Origin: Sanderia malayensis
Taxonomy: Eukaryota > Cnidaria > Scyphozoa > Semaeostomeae > Pelagiidae
Direction: 5' to 3'
Length of the DNA stretch: 64,000 nt
Assembly (NCBI GenBank): GCA_013076295.1
Contig: RQOL01000651.1
Coordinates: forward strand, 62,001-126,000
Shown here piece after piece: positions 28,153 through 41,640 of the stretch. A program made the position numbers and the translations under genes. How positions within the stretch are numbered: position 1 is the stretch's first letter; each line of letters starts with the position of its first letter. The notes below the pieces were generated by a model. It made no database searches, was not told the DNA's origin, and worked only from the letters and a program-made list of their open reading frames with translations.

Positions 28153-29721
28153 TGGATTAATGTGTAAATTGTGAGAAAGAAGGTTATAATGGGATTCATG
28201 TGTAAATTATGGGAATCAAGGTTAATATCTGATTTATGTCTAAATTGTGGGAATGAATGTTAGCTAATATCACTGAAAACCAGTAAATAAGGGGGTATTT
28301 TAAATAGTTTTAGCAATAGTTATTGGGACTCACGCGTAAATTGTCGGAAGGAACGTTAATATCGGACTCATGTGTAAATTGTGGGAATAAATGTTAATAT
28401 CACTGAAAACAAGTAAATAAGGGTGTTTTTTAATACTTTTTGTCTGCAGTTACATGAATTCATTCGTAAATTTTGGGAATGGGTGTCAATATCAGCGAAA
28501 AGACTTAACCAAAGATGCATTCCATATAGCTTTAGCTGTGGTTACGTGGATTCATTTGAAAATTGTGGGAATTAATTTTAATATCGGATTCATTGTAAAT
28601 TGTGGGAACAGATGTAATTATCACTAAAAACATGTAGATAAAGGTGTAATTTATTATGTTTTAGCTGAAATTACGTGGATAATTGTGTAATTTGTGAGAA
28701 AGAAGGTTATAATGGGATTCATGTGTAAATTATGGGAATGAACGTTAATATCTGATTTATGTCTAAATTGTGGGAATGAATGTTAGCTAATATCACTGAA
28801 AACCAGTAAATAAGGGGGTATTTTAAATAGTGTGAGCAGTAGTTATGGGGACTCACGCGTAAATTGTGGGAAGGAACGTTAATATCGGATTCATGTGTAA
28901 ATTGTGGGAATAAATGTTAATATCACTGAAAACAAGTAAATAAGGGTGTTTTTTAATACTTTTTAGCTGCAGTTACATGGATTCATGCGTAAATTTTGGG
29001 AATGGGTGTCAATATCAGTGAAAAGACTTAACCAAAGATGCATTCCATATAGTTTTAGCTGTGGCTACGTGGATTAATTTGAAAATTGTGGGAATTAATT
29101 TTAATATCGGATTCATTGTAAATTGTGGGAACAGATGTAATTATCACTAAAAACATGTAGATAAAGGTGTAATTTATTATGTTTTAGCTGAAATTACGTG
29201 GATTAATGTGTAATTTGTGAGAAAGAAGGTTATAATGGGATTCATGTGTAAATTATGGGAATCAACATTAATATCTGATTTATGTCTAAATTGTGGGAAT
29301 GAATGTTAGCTAATATCACTGAAAACCAGTAAATAAGGGGGTATTTTAAATAGTGTGAGCAATAGTTATTGGGACTCACGCGTAAATTGTGGGAAGGAAC
29401 GTTAATATCGGATTCATGTGTAAATTGTGGGAATAAATGTTAATATCACTGAAAACAAGTAAATAAGGGTGTTTTTTAATACTTTTTAGCTGCAGTTACA
29501 TGGATTCATGCGTAAAATTTGGGAATTGGTGTCAATATCAGTGAAAAGACTTAACCAAAGATGCATTCCATATAGCTTTAGCTGTGGTTACGTGGTTTCA
29601 TTTGAAAATTGTGGGAATTAATTTTAATATCGGATTCATTGTAAATTGTGGGAATAGATGTAATTATCACTAAAAACATGTACATAAAGGTGTAATTTAT
29701 TATGTTTTAGCTGAGATTACG
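28153..29721. repeat. 523-bp HOR modules, three tandem copies
   Basis: The GAGAAAGAAGG variant occurs at 28,173, 28,696 and 29,219, exactly 523 bp apart each time. The run order of cores is 3-2-1-2 with 54-bp linkers. The third copy gives way near 29,720 to a different core (GGATGAATGTG followed by GTGGGAATAAGTAAC). Confidence 0.9.
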
Positions 29722-32700
29722 TGGATGAATGTGTAAATTGTGGGAATAAGTAACAATATCATCAGTGAAAGGAGGTATCCAAAGATGCCTTCCAATTAGT
29801 TTTAGCTGTGCTTACGTGGATTCATTTGAAAATTGTGGGAATTAATTATAATATCAGATTCATTCTAAATTGTGGGAATAGATGTAATTATTACTAAAAA
29901 CATGTAAATATAATTGTACTTTATTATGTTTTAGCTGAATTTACGTGGATTGATGTGTAAATTGTGGGAATGAATGTTATTATCACTGAAAACAAGTAAA
30001 TAGGGGTGTATTTTAATACTTTTTAGCTGCAGTTACATGGATTCAAGCTTGAATTGTGGGAATGGGTATCAATATCAATGAAAAGACGTAACCAAAGATG
30101 CATTCCATATAGTTTTAGCTGTCGCTACGTGGATTCATTTGAAAGTTGTGGGAATGAATTTTAATTTCGGATTCATTGTAAAATGTGGTAATATTTCTTA
30201 TTATCACTAAGAACAAGTAAATGAAGGTGCAATTTAATTTGTTTTAGTTGAAATTACGTGGACTCATGTGAAAATTGTGGGAATTAATTTTAATATCGGA
30301 TTCATTGTAAATTGTGGGAATAGATGTAATTATGATTGAAAACATGTAAATAAAGGTCTACTTAATTATGTTTTAGCTGAAATTACGTGGATTCATGTGT
30401 AAATTGTGGGAAAAAACGTTACTATCGGATTCATGTGTATATTCTGGGAATGAATGTTAATATCACTGACGACATAAAAATAACGGTGTATTTTAAAGAG
30501 TGTGAGCAGTAGTTATGGTGACTCATGCGTAAATTGTGGGAAGGAACGTTAATATCGGATTCTTGTGTAAACTGTTGGAAAGAGTGTCATTATCATCAGT
30601 GAAAAAGGGTAACGAAAGATGAATTCCATAAAGCTTTAGTTGTGGTTACGTGGAGTCATTTGAAAATTGTGGGAATTAATTTTAATATCGGATTCATTGT
30701 AAATTGTGGGAATAGATGTACTTATGATTGAAAACATGTAAATAAAGGTCTACTTTATTATGCTTTAACTGAATAATACGTGGATTCATGTGTAAATTGT
30801 GGGAATAAATGTTAATATAACTGAAACATTTTAATAAAGGTGTACTTTATTTTGGTTTAGCTAAAAATACATGGATTGATGTGTAAATTGTGGGAATAAA
30901 CATTAATATCGGATTCATGTTTAAACTGTGGGAATAAATGTTAAAATCATTGAAGGCAAGTAAGTAAGGGTGCATTTTAAGTCTTTCTAGCTGTATTTGC
31001 GTGGATCCATTTGTAAATTGAGGGAATAAACGTTAATATTGAATTCATGTTTAAATTGTGGGAATGAATGTTATTATCACTGAAAACAACTAAATAGGGC
31101 TGTATTTTAATACCTTTTAGCTGCACTTTACATGGGTTCATGCGTAAATTGTGGAAATTAGTGTCAATATAAATGAAAAGGCGTAACCAAAGATGCATTC
31201 CATATAGCTTTAGCTGTGGTTACGTGGATTCATTTGAAAATTGTGGGAATTTTTTTTAATATCGGATTCATTGTAAATTGTGGGAATAGATGTAATTATG
31301 ATTGAAAACATGTAAATAAAAGTCTACTTTATTATGTTTTAGCTGAAATTACGTGGATTCATGTGTAAATTGTGGGAATGAGTAACATTATCATCAGTTA
31401 AAAGAGGTAACCAAAGATGCCTTCCAATTAGTTTTAGCTGTGCTTACGTGGATTCATTTGAAAATTGTGGGAATTAATTATAATATCGGATTCATTGTAA
31501 ATTGTGGGAATAGATGGAATTATTACTAAAAACATGTAAATATAATTGTACTTTATTATGTTTTAGCTGAATTTACGTGGATTCATGTGTAAATTGTGGG
31601 AATAAATGTTGTTATCACTGAAAACAAGTAAAAAGGGGTGTATTTTAATACTTTTTAGCTGCAGTTACATGGATTCAAGCGTGAATTGTGGGAATGGGTA
31701 TCAATATCAATGAAAAGACGTAACCAAAGATGCATTCCATATAGTTTTAGCTGTCGCTACGTGGATTCATTTGAAAATTGTGGGAATGAATTTTAATTTC
31801 GGATTCATTGTAAAATGTGGTAATATTTCTTATTCTCACAAAGAACAAGTAAATAAAGGTGCAATTTAATTTGTTTTAGTTGAAATTACGTGGACTCATG
31901 TGTAAATTCTGGGAATGAAAGTTAATATGGAATTCATGTGTAAATTGTTGGAATGAACGTTAATATCGGATTTATGTTAAAATTTGGGGAATTAGTGTTA
32001 ATATCACTAAAAACCAGTAAATATGGGTTTGTTTTAAATAGTGTTTGCTGTAGTTATGGGGATTCTTGCGGAAATTGTGGGAAGGAACATTAATATCGGA
32101 TTCAAGTTTGGGATTGAATGTTAATATCACGGAGAACAGGTAAATAAGGGAGTATTTTAATACCATTTAGCTGCCGTTACATGGAATCACGTGTAAATTT
32201 TGGGAATGAACGCTAATATTGGATTGATGTTTAATTTGTGGGAATGGATGCTAATATCACTGAAAACAAGTAAAGAAGGGTGTATTTTAATTCGTTTTAG
32301 CTGTATTTACATGGATTCATGCGCAAATTGTGGGAATGGGTGTAAATATCATCAGTGAAAAGAGGTAACCAAAGATGGCTTCCAATTAGTTTTAGCTGTG
32401 CTTACGTGGATTCATTTCAAAATTGTGGGAATTAATTTTAGTATCGGATTCATTGTAAATTGTGGGAATAGATGTAATTATCACTAAAAACATGTAAATT
32501 AAGGTCTACTTTATTATGTTTTACCTGAAATTACGTGAATTCATGTGTAAATTGTGGGAATAAGTAACAATATCATCAGTGAAAAGAGGTAACCAAAGAT
32601 GCCTTCCAATTAGTTTTAGCTGTGGTTACGTGGATTCATTTCAAAATTGTGGGAATTAATTATAATATCAGATTCATTGTAAATTGTGGGAATGAATGTT

Positions 32701-34504
32701 AATATCATTGAAAACCAGTAAGTATTGGTGTATTTTAAAGAGTGTGAACTGTAGTTATGGGGATTTATGCGTAAATTGTGGGAAAGAACGTTACTATCGG
32801 ATTCATGTATAAATTTTGGGAATGAAAGTTAATATGGGATTCATGTGTAAATTGTTGGAATGAATGTTAATATCGGATTTATTTTAATATTTGGGGAATT
32901 AATGTTAATATCACTAAAAACGAGTGAATATGGGTGTGTTTTAAATAGTGTGTGCTGTAATTGTGGGAGGGAACATTAATATCGGATTCATTTTTAAATT
33001 GTGGGAATGAATGTTAATATCACGGAGAACAGGTAAATAAGGGAGTATCTTAATACCATTTAGCTGCCGTTACATGGACTCACGTGTAAATTGTGGGAAT
33101 GAACGCTAATATTGGATTGATGTTTAATTGGTGGGAATGAATGCTGATATCACTGAAAACAAGTAAAGAAGGGTGTATTTTAATACGTTTTAGCTGTATT
33201 TACATGGATTTATGCGCAAATTGTGGGAATGGGTGTAAATATCATCAGTGAAAAGAGGTAACCAAAGATGCCTTCCAATTAGTTTTAACTGTGCTCACGT
33301 GGATTCATTTGAAAGTTGTGGGATTGAATTTTAAAATCGGATTCATGGTAAATTGTGAGAATAAATGTTAATATAACTAAAAAATTTTAATAAAGGTGTA
33401 CTTTATTTTGGTTTAGCTAAAAATACATGGATTGATGTGTAAATTGTGGGAATAAACATTAATATCGGATTCATGTTTAAACTGTGTGAATAAATGTTAA
33501 AATCATTGAAGGCAAGTAAGTAAGGGTGCATTTTAAGTCTTTCTAGCTGTATTTGCGTGGATCCAGTTGTAAATTGAGGGAATAAACGTTAATATTGAAT
33601 TCATGTTTAAATTGTGGGAATGAATGTTATTATCACTGAAAACAACTAAATAGGGCGGTATTTTAATACCTTTTAGCTGCACTTTACATGGGTTCATGCG
33701 CAAATTGTGGAAATTAGTGTCAATATAAATGAAAAGGCGTAACCAAAGATGCATTCCATATAGCTTTAGCTGTGGTTACGTGGATTCATTTGAAAATTGT
33801 GGGTATTAATTTTAATATCGGATTCATTGTAAATTGTGGGAATAGATGTAATTATCACTAAAAACATGTAGATAAAGGTGTAATTTATTATGTTTTAGCT
33901 GAAATTACGTGGATTAATGTGTAAATTGTGGGAATATATAACAATATCATCAGTGAAAAGAGGTAACCAAAGATGCCTTCCAATTAGTTTTAGCTGTGCT
34001 TACGTGGATTCATTTGAAAATTGTGGGAATTAATTATAATATCAGATTCATTGTAAATTGTGGGAATGAATGTTAATATCACTGAAAACCAGTAAGTATT
34101 AGTGTATTTTAAAGAGTGTGAACTGTAGTTTTGGGGATTTTTGCGTAAATTGTGGGAAGGAACGCTAATATTGAATTCATGTTTAAATTGTGGGAATAAA
34201 TGTTATTATCACTGAAAACAACTAAATAGGGCGGTGTTTTAATACCTTTTAGCTGCAGTTACATGGGTTCATGCGTAAATTGTGGAAATGAGTGTCAATA
34301 TAAATGAAAAGGCGTAACCCAAGATGCATTCCATATAGCTTTAGCTGTGCTTACGTGGATTCATTTGAAAATTGTGGGAATTAATTTTAATATCGGATTC
34401 ATTGTAAAATGTGGGAATCGATGTAATCATCACTAAAAACATGTAGATAAAGGTGTAATTTATTATGTTTTAGCTGAAATTACGTGGATTAATGTGTAAA
34501 TTGT
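29722..34504. repeat. Satellite, mixed HOR order
   Basis: Core/linker satellite throughout, in an order unlike the reference HOR. It includes two GGATCC-containing segments (near 31,003 and 33,559), linkers with GTCGCTACGTGG (near 30,121 and 31,753) and a CACTAAGAACAAG or CACAAAGAACAAG linker (near 30,206 and 31,836). I could not reduce it to one period by eye. Confidence 0.75.
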
Positions 34505-37500
34505 GAGAAAGAAGGTTATAATGGGATTCATGTGTAAATTATGGGAATCAACGTTAATATATGATTTATGTCTAAATTGTGGGAATGAATGTTAGCTAAT
34601 ATCACTGAAAACCAGTAAATAAGGGGGTATTTTAAATAGTGTGAGCAATAGTTATTGGGACTCACGCGTAAATTGTGGGAAGGAACGTTAATATCGGATT
34701 CATGTGTAAATTGTGGGAATAAATGTTAATATCACTGAAAACAAGTAAATAAGGGTGTTTTTAAATACTTTTTGGCTGCAGTTACATGAATTCATTCGTA
34801 AATTTTGGGAATGGGTGTCAATATCAGTGAAAAGACTTAACCAAAGATGCATTCCATATAGCTTTAGCTGTGGTTACGTGGATTCATTTGAAAGTTGTGG
34901 GAATGAATTTTAATATCGGATTCATTGTAAAATGTGGTGATATATCTTATTATCATTAAGAACAAGTAAATAAAGGTGCACTTTAATGTGTTTTAGATGA
35001 AATTAAGTCAACTCATGTGTAAATTGTGAGAATGAACGTTATTATGGGATTCATGCGTAAGTTGTGGGAAGAAACGTTAATAACGGCTCATGTGTAAATT
35101 GTGGGAATAAATGTTAATATCACTGAAAACAAGTAAATAAGGGTGTTTTTTAATACCTTTTAGCTGCAGTTACTTGGATTCATGCGTAAATTGAGAGAAT
35201 GGGTGTCAATATCAGTGAATAGACGTAACCAAATATGCATTTCAAATAGTTTTAGTTGTGGTTACGTGGGTTCATTTGAAAATCGTGGCAATTAATTTTA
35301 ATATCGGATTCATTGTAAATTGTGGGAATAGTTGTAATTATCACTAAAAACATGTAAATAAAGGTCTACTATATTTTGTTTTAGCTGAAATTACGTGGAT
35401 TCATGTGTAAATTGTTGGAATGAGTAACATAATCATCAGTGAAAAGAGGTAACCAAAGATGCCTTTCAATTAGTTTTAGCTGTGCTTACGTGAATTCATT
35501 TGAAAATTGTGGGAATTAATTATAATATCGGATTCATTGTAAATTGTGGGAATAGATGTAATTATGAGTGAAAACATGTAAATAAAGGTCTACTTTATTA
35601 TGTTTTAGCTGAAATTACGTGGATTCATGTGTAAATTGTGGGAAGGAACATTAATATGGGATTCATGCTTAAGTTGTGGGAAGGAACGTTAATATCGGAT
35701 TCATGTGTAAACTGTTGGAATGAGTGTCATTATCATCAGTGAAAAAGAGTAGCGAAAGATGAATTCCATAAAGTTTTAGTTGTGGTTACGTGGAGTCATT
35801 TGAAAATTGTGGGAATAAGATTTAATATCGGATTCATTGTAAATTGTGGGAATAGATGTAATTATCACTAAAAGCATATAAATAAAGTGGTACCTTATTA
35901 TGTTTTAGCTGAATTTACGTGGATTCATGTGTAAATTGTGGGAATGAACGTTATTACCGGATTCATGTGTTAACCTGTGGGAGTGAACGTTAATATCACT
36001 GAAAACATATAAATAACGGTGTATTTTAAGGAGGGTGAGCAGTAGTTATGGGGACTCATGCGTAAATTGTGGGAAGAAACGTTAATATCGGATTCATGTG
36101 CAAATTGTGGGAAGGAACGTTAATATCGAACTCATGTGTAAATTGTGAAAATATATGTTAATATCACTGAAAACAAGTAAATAAGGGTGTTTTTAATAAC
36201 TTTTAGCTGCAGTTTCTGAGATTCTTGCGTAAATTGTGGGAATGGTTGTTAATATCAGTGAAAAGGCGTAACCAAAGATGCATTCCATATAGTTTTAGTT
36301 GTGGTTACGTGGATTCATTTGAAAATCGTGAGAATCTATTTTAGTATCGGATTCATTGTAAATTGTGGGAATAGATGTAATTATCACTAAAAACATGTAA
36401 ATTAAGGTCTACTTTATTATGTTTTACCTGAAATTACGTGAATTCATGTGTAAATTGTGGGAATAAGTAACAATATCATCAGTGAAAAGAGGTAACCAAA
36501 GATGCCTTCCAATTAGTTTTAGCTGTGGTTACGTGGATTCATTTCAAAATTGTGGGAATTAATTATAATATCAGATTCATTGTAAATTGTGGGAATGAAT
36601 GTTAATATCCCTGAAAACCAGTAAGTATTAGTGTATTTTAAAGAGTGTGAACTGTAGTTATGGGGATTTATGCGTAAATTGTGGGAAAGAACGTTACTAT
36701 CGGATTCATGTATAAATTTTGGGAATGAAAGTTAATATGGGATTCATGTGTAAATTGTTGGAATGAACGTTAATATCGGATTTATTTTAATATTTGGGGA
36801 ATTAATGTTAATATCACTAAAAACCAGTGAATATGGGTGTGTTTTAAATAGTGTGTGCTGTAATTGTGGGAGGGAACATTAATATCGGATTCATTTTTAA
36901 ATTGTGGGAATGAATGTTAATATCACGGAGAACAGGTAAATAAGGGAGTATCTTAATACCATTTAGCTGCCGTTACATGGACTCACGTGTAAATTGTGGG
37001 AATGAACGCTAATATTGGATTGATGTTTAATTGGTGGGAATGAATGCTAATATCACTGAAAACAAGTAAAGAAGGGTGTATTTTAATACGTTTTAGCTGT
37101 ATTTACATGGATTTATGCGCAAATTGTGGGAATGGGTGTAAATATCATCAGTGAAAAGAGGTAACCAAAGATGCCTTCCAATTAGTTTTAGCTGTGCTCA
37201 CGTGGATTCATTTGAAAGTTGTGGGATTGAATTTTAAAATCGGATTCATTGTAAATTGTGAGAATAAATGTTAATAAAACTAAAACATTTTAATAAAGGT
37301 GTACTTTATCTTGGTTTAGCTAAAAATACATGGATTGATGTGTAAATTGTGGGAATAAACTTTAATATCGGATTCATGTTTAAACTGTGGGAATAAATGT
37401 TAAAATCATTGAAGGCAAGTAAGTAAGGGTGCATTTTAAGTCTTTCTAGCTGTCTTTGCGTGGATCCAGTTGTAAATTGAGGGAATAAACGTTAATATTG

Positions 37501-38407
37501 ACATCATGTTTAAATTGTGGGAATGAATGTTATTATCACTGAAAACAACTAAATAGGGCGGTATTTTAATACCTTTTAGCTGCACTTTACATGGGTTCAT
37601 GCGTAAATTGTGGAAATTAGTGTCAATATAAATGAAAAGGCGTAACCAAAGATGCATTCCATATAGCTTTAGCTGTAGTTACGTGGATTCATTTGAAAAT
37701 TGTGGGAATTAATTTTAATATCGGATTCATTGTAAATTGTGGGAATAGATGTAATTATCACTAAAAACATGTAGATAAAGGTGTAATTTATTATGTTTTA
37801 GCTGAAATTACGTGGATTAATGTGTAAATTGTGGGAATATATAACAATATCATCAGTGAAAAGAGGTAACCAAAGATGCCTTCCAATTAGTTTTAGCTGT
37901 GCTTACGTGGATTCATTTGAAAATTGTGGGAATTAATTATAATATCAGATTCATTGTAAATTGTGGGAATGAATGTTAATATCACTGAAAACCAGTAAGT
38001 ATTAGTGTATTTTAAAGAGTGTGAACTGTAGTTTTGGGGATTTATGCGTAAATTGTGGGAAGGAACGCTAATATTGAATTCATGTTTAAATTGTGGGAAT
38101 AAATGTTATTATCACTGAAAACAACTAAATAGGGCGGTGTTTTAATACCTTTTAGCTGCAGTTACATGGGTTCATGCGTAAATTGTGGAAATGAGTGTCA
38201 ATATAAATGAAAAGGCGTAACCCAAGATGCATTCCATATAGCTTTAGCTGTGCTTACGTGGATTCATTTGAAAATTGTGGGAATTAATTTTAATATCGGA
38301 TTCATTGTAAAATGTGGGAATCGATGTAATCATCACTAAAAACATGTAGATAAAGGTGTAATTTATTATATTTTAGCTGAAATTACGTGGATTAATGTGT
38401 AAATTGT
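34505..38407. repeat. 3,903-bp HOR copy, class B (390-bp insertion)
   Basis: Bounded by GAGAAAGAAGG at 34,505 and 38,408. Landmarks follow the 3,513-bp reference, with an extra block at about 34,670-35,060 carrying TTATTATCATTAAGAACAAG. The 390-bp length difference equals 6 cores plus 3 linkers exactly. The same block occurs near 23.1-23.5, 26.0-26.4, 38.6-38.95, 40.9-41.2 and 44.1-44.4 kb, so class B is a distinct HOR family filling the middle of the array. Confidence 0.85.
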
Positions 38408-41400
38408 GAGAAAGAAGGTTATAATGGGATTCATGTGTAAATTATGGGAATCAACGTTAATATATGATTTATGTCTAAATTGTGGGAATGAATGTTAGCT
38501 AATATCACTGAAAACCAGTAAATAAGGGGGTGTTTTAAATAGTGTGAGCAATAGTTATTGGGACTCACGCGTAAATTGTGGGAAGGAACGTTAATATCGG
38601 ATTCATGAGTAAATTGTGGGAATAAATGTTAATATCACTGAAAACAAGTAAATAAGGGTGTTTTTTAATACTTTTTGGCTGCAGTTACATGAATTCATTC
38701 GTAAATTTTGGGAATGGGTGTCAATATCAGTGAAAAGACTTAACCAAAGATGCATTCCATATAGCTTTAGCTGCGGTTACGTGGATTCATTTGAAAGTTG
38801 TGGGAATGAATTTTAATATCGGATTCATTGTAAAATGTGGTGATATATCTTATTATCATTAAGAACAAGTAAATAAAGGTGCACTTTAATTTGTTTTAGA
38901 TGAAATTACGTCAACTCATGTGTAAATTGTGAGAATGAACGTTATTATGGGATTCATGCGTAAGTTGTGGGAAGAAACGTTAATAACGGCTCATGTGTAA
39001 ATTGTGGGAATAAATGTTAATATCACTGAAAACAAGTAAATAAGGGTGTTTTTTAATACCTTTTAGCTGCAGTTACTTGGATTCATGCGTAAATTGAGAG
39101 AATGGGTGTCAATATCAGTGAATAGACGTAACCAAAGATGCATTTCAAATAGTTTTAGTTGTGGTTACGTGGGTTCATTTGAAAATCGTGGCAATTAATT
39201 TTAATATCGGATTCATTGTAAATTGTGGGAATAGTTGTAATTATCACTAAAAACATGTAAATAAAGGTCTACTTTATTTTGTTTTAGCTGAAATTACGTG
39301 GATTCATGTGTAAATTGTTGGAATGAGTAACATAATCATCAGTGAAAAGAGGTAACCAAAGATGCCTTCCAATTAGTTTTAGCTGTGGTTACGTGGATTC
39401 ATTTCAAAATTGTGGGAATTAATTATAATATCAGATTCATTGTAAATTGTGGGAATGAATGTTAATGTCATTGAAAACCAGTAAGTATTAGTGTATTTTA
39501 AAGAGTGTGAACTGTAGTTATGGGGATTTATGCGTAAATTGTGGGAAAGAACGTTACTATCGGATTCATGTATAAATTTTGGGAATGAAATTTAATATGG
39601 GATTCATGTGTAAATTGTTGGAATGAACGTTAATATCGGATTTATTTTAATATTTGGGGAATTAATGTTAATATCACTAAAAACCAGTGAATATGGGTGT
39701 GTTTTAAATAGTGTGTGCTGTAATTGTGGGAGGGAACATTAATATCGGATTCATTTTTAAATTGTGGGAATGAATGTTAATATCACGGAGAACAGGTAAA
39801 TAAGGGAGTATCTTAATACCATTTAGCTGCCGTTACATGGACTCACGTGTAAATTGTGGGAATGAACGCTAATATTGGATTGATGTTTAATTGGTGGGAA
39901 TGAATGCTAATATCACTGAAAACAAGTAAAGAAGGGTGTATTTTAATACGTTTTAGCTGTATTTACATGGATTTATGCGCAAATTGTGGGAATGGGTGTA
40001 AATATCATCAGTGAAAAGAGGTAACCAAAGATGCCTTCCAATTAGTTTTAGCTGTGCTCACGTGGATTCATTTGAAAGTTGTGGGATTGAATTTTAAAAT
40101 CGGATTCATTGTAAATTGTGAGAATAAATGTTAATATAACTAAAACATTTTAATAAAGGTGTACTTTATCTTGGTTTAGCTAAAAATACATGGATTGATG
40201 TGTAAATTGTGGGAATAAACATTAATATCGGATTCATGTTTAAACTGTGGGAATAAATGTTAAAATCATTGAAGGCAAGTAAGTAAGGGTGCATTTTAAG
40301 TCTTTCTAGCTGTATTTGCGTGGATCCAGTTGTAAATTGAGGGAATAAACGTTAATATTGAATTCATGTTTAAATTGTGGGAATGAATGTTATTATCACT
40401 GAAAACAACTAAATAGGGCGGTATTTTAATACCTTTTAGCTGCACTTTACATGGGTTCATGCGTAAATTTTGGAAATGAGTGTCAATATAAATGAAAAGG
40501 CGTAACCCAAGATGCATTCCATATAGCTTTAGCTGTGCTTACGTGGATTCATTTGAAAATTGTGGGAATTAATTTTAATATCGGATTCATTGTAAAAGGT
40601 GGGAATCGATGTAATCATCACTAAAAACATGTAGATAAAGGTGTAATTTATTATATTTTAGCTGAAATTACGTGGATTAATGTGTAAATTGTGAGAAAGA
40701 AGGTTATAATGGGATTCATGTGTAAATTATGGGAATCAACGTTAATATATGATTTATGTCTAAATTGTGGGAATGAATGTTAGCTAATATCACTGAAAAC
40801 CAGTAAATAAGGGGGTGTTTTAAATAGTGTGAGCAATAGTTATTGGGACTCACGCGTAAATTGTGGGAAGGAACGTTAATATCGGATTCATGTGTAAATT
40901 GTGGGAATAAATGTTAATATCACTGAAAACAAGTAAATAAGGGTGTTTTTTAATACTTTTTGGCTGCAGTTACATGAATTCATTCGTAAATTTTGGGAAT
41001 GGGTGTCAATATCAGTGAAAAGACTTAACCAAAGATGCATTCCATATAGCTTTAGCTGTGGTTACGTGGATTCATTTGAAAGTTGTGGGAATGAATTTTA
41101 ATATCGGATTCATTGTAAAATGTGGTGATATATCTTATTATCATTAAGAACAAGTAAATAAAGGTGCACTTTAATTTGTTTTAGATGAAATTACGTCAAC
41201 TCATGTGTAAATTGTGAGAATGAACGTTATTATGGATTCATGCGTAAGTTGTGGGAAGAAACGTTAATAACGGCTCATGTGTAAATTGTGGGAATAAATG
41301 TTAATATCACTGAAAACAAGTAAATAAGGGTGTTTTTTAATACCTTTTAGCTGCAGTTACTTGGATTCATGCGTAAATTGAGAGAATGGGTGTCAATATC

Positions 41401-41640
41401 AGTGAATAGACGTAACCAAAGATGCATTTCAAATAGTTTTAGTTGTGGTTACGTGGGTTCATTTGAAAATCGTGGCAATTAATTTTAATATCGGATTCAT
41501 TGTAAATTGTGGGAATAGTTGTAATTATCACTAAAAACATGTAAATAAAGGTCTACTTTATTTTGTTTTAGCTGAAATTACGTGGATTCATGTGTAAATT
41601 GTTGGAATGAGTAACATAATCATCAGTGAAAAAAGGTAAC
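38190..41640. repeat. Tandem duplication, 2,285-bp offset (class B HOR)
   Basis: Segments 38,190-39,355 and 40,475-41,640 share two variants seen nowhere else by eye: ATTTATTATATTTTAGCTG (38,361 and 40,646) and AAGGGGGTGTTTTAAATAG (near 38,525 and 40,810). The offset is 2,285 bp, which is also the distance between GAGAAAGAAGG at 38,408 and 40,693. Confidence 0.82.
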
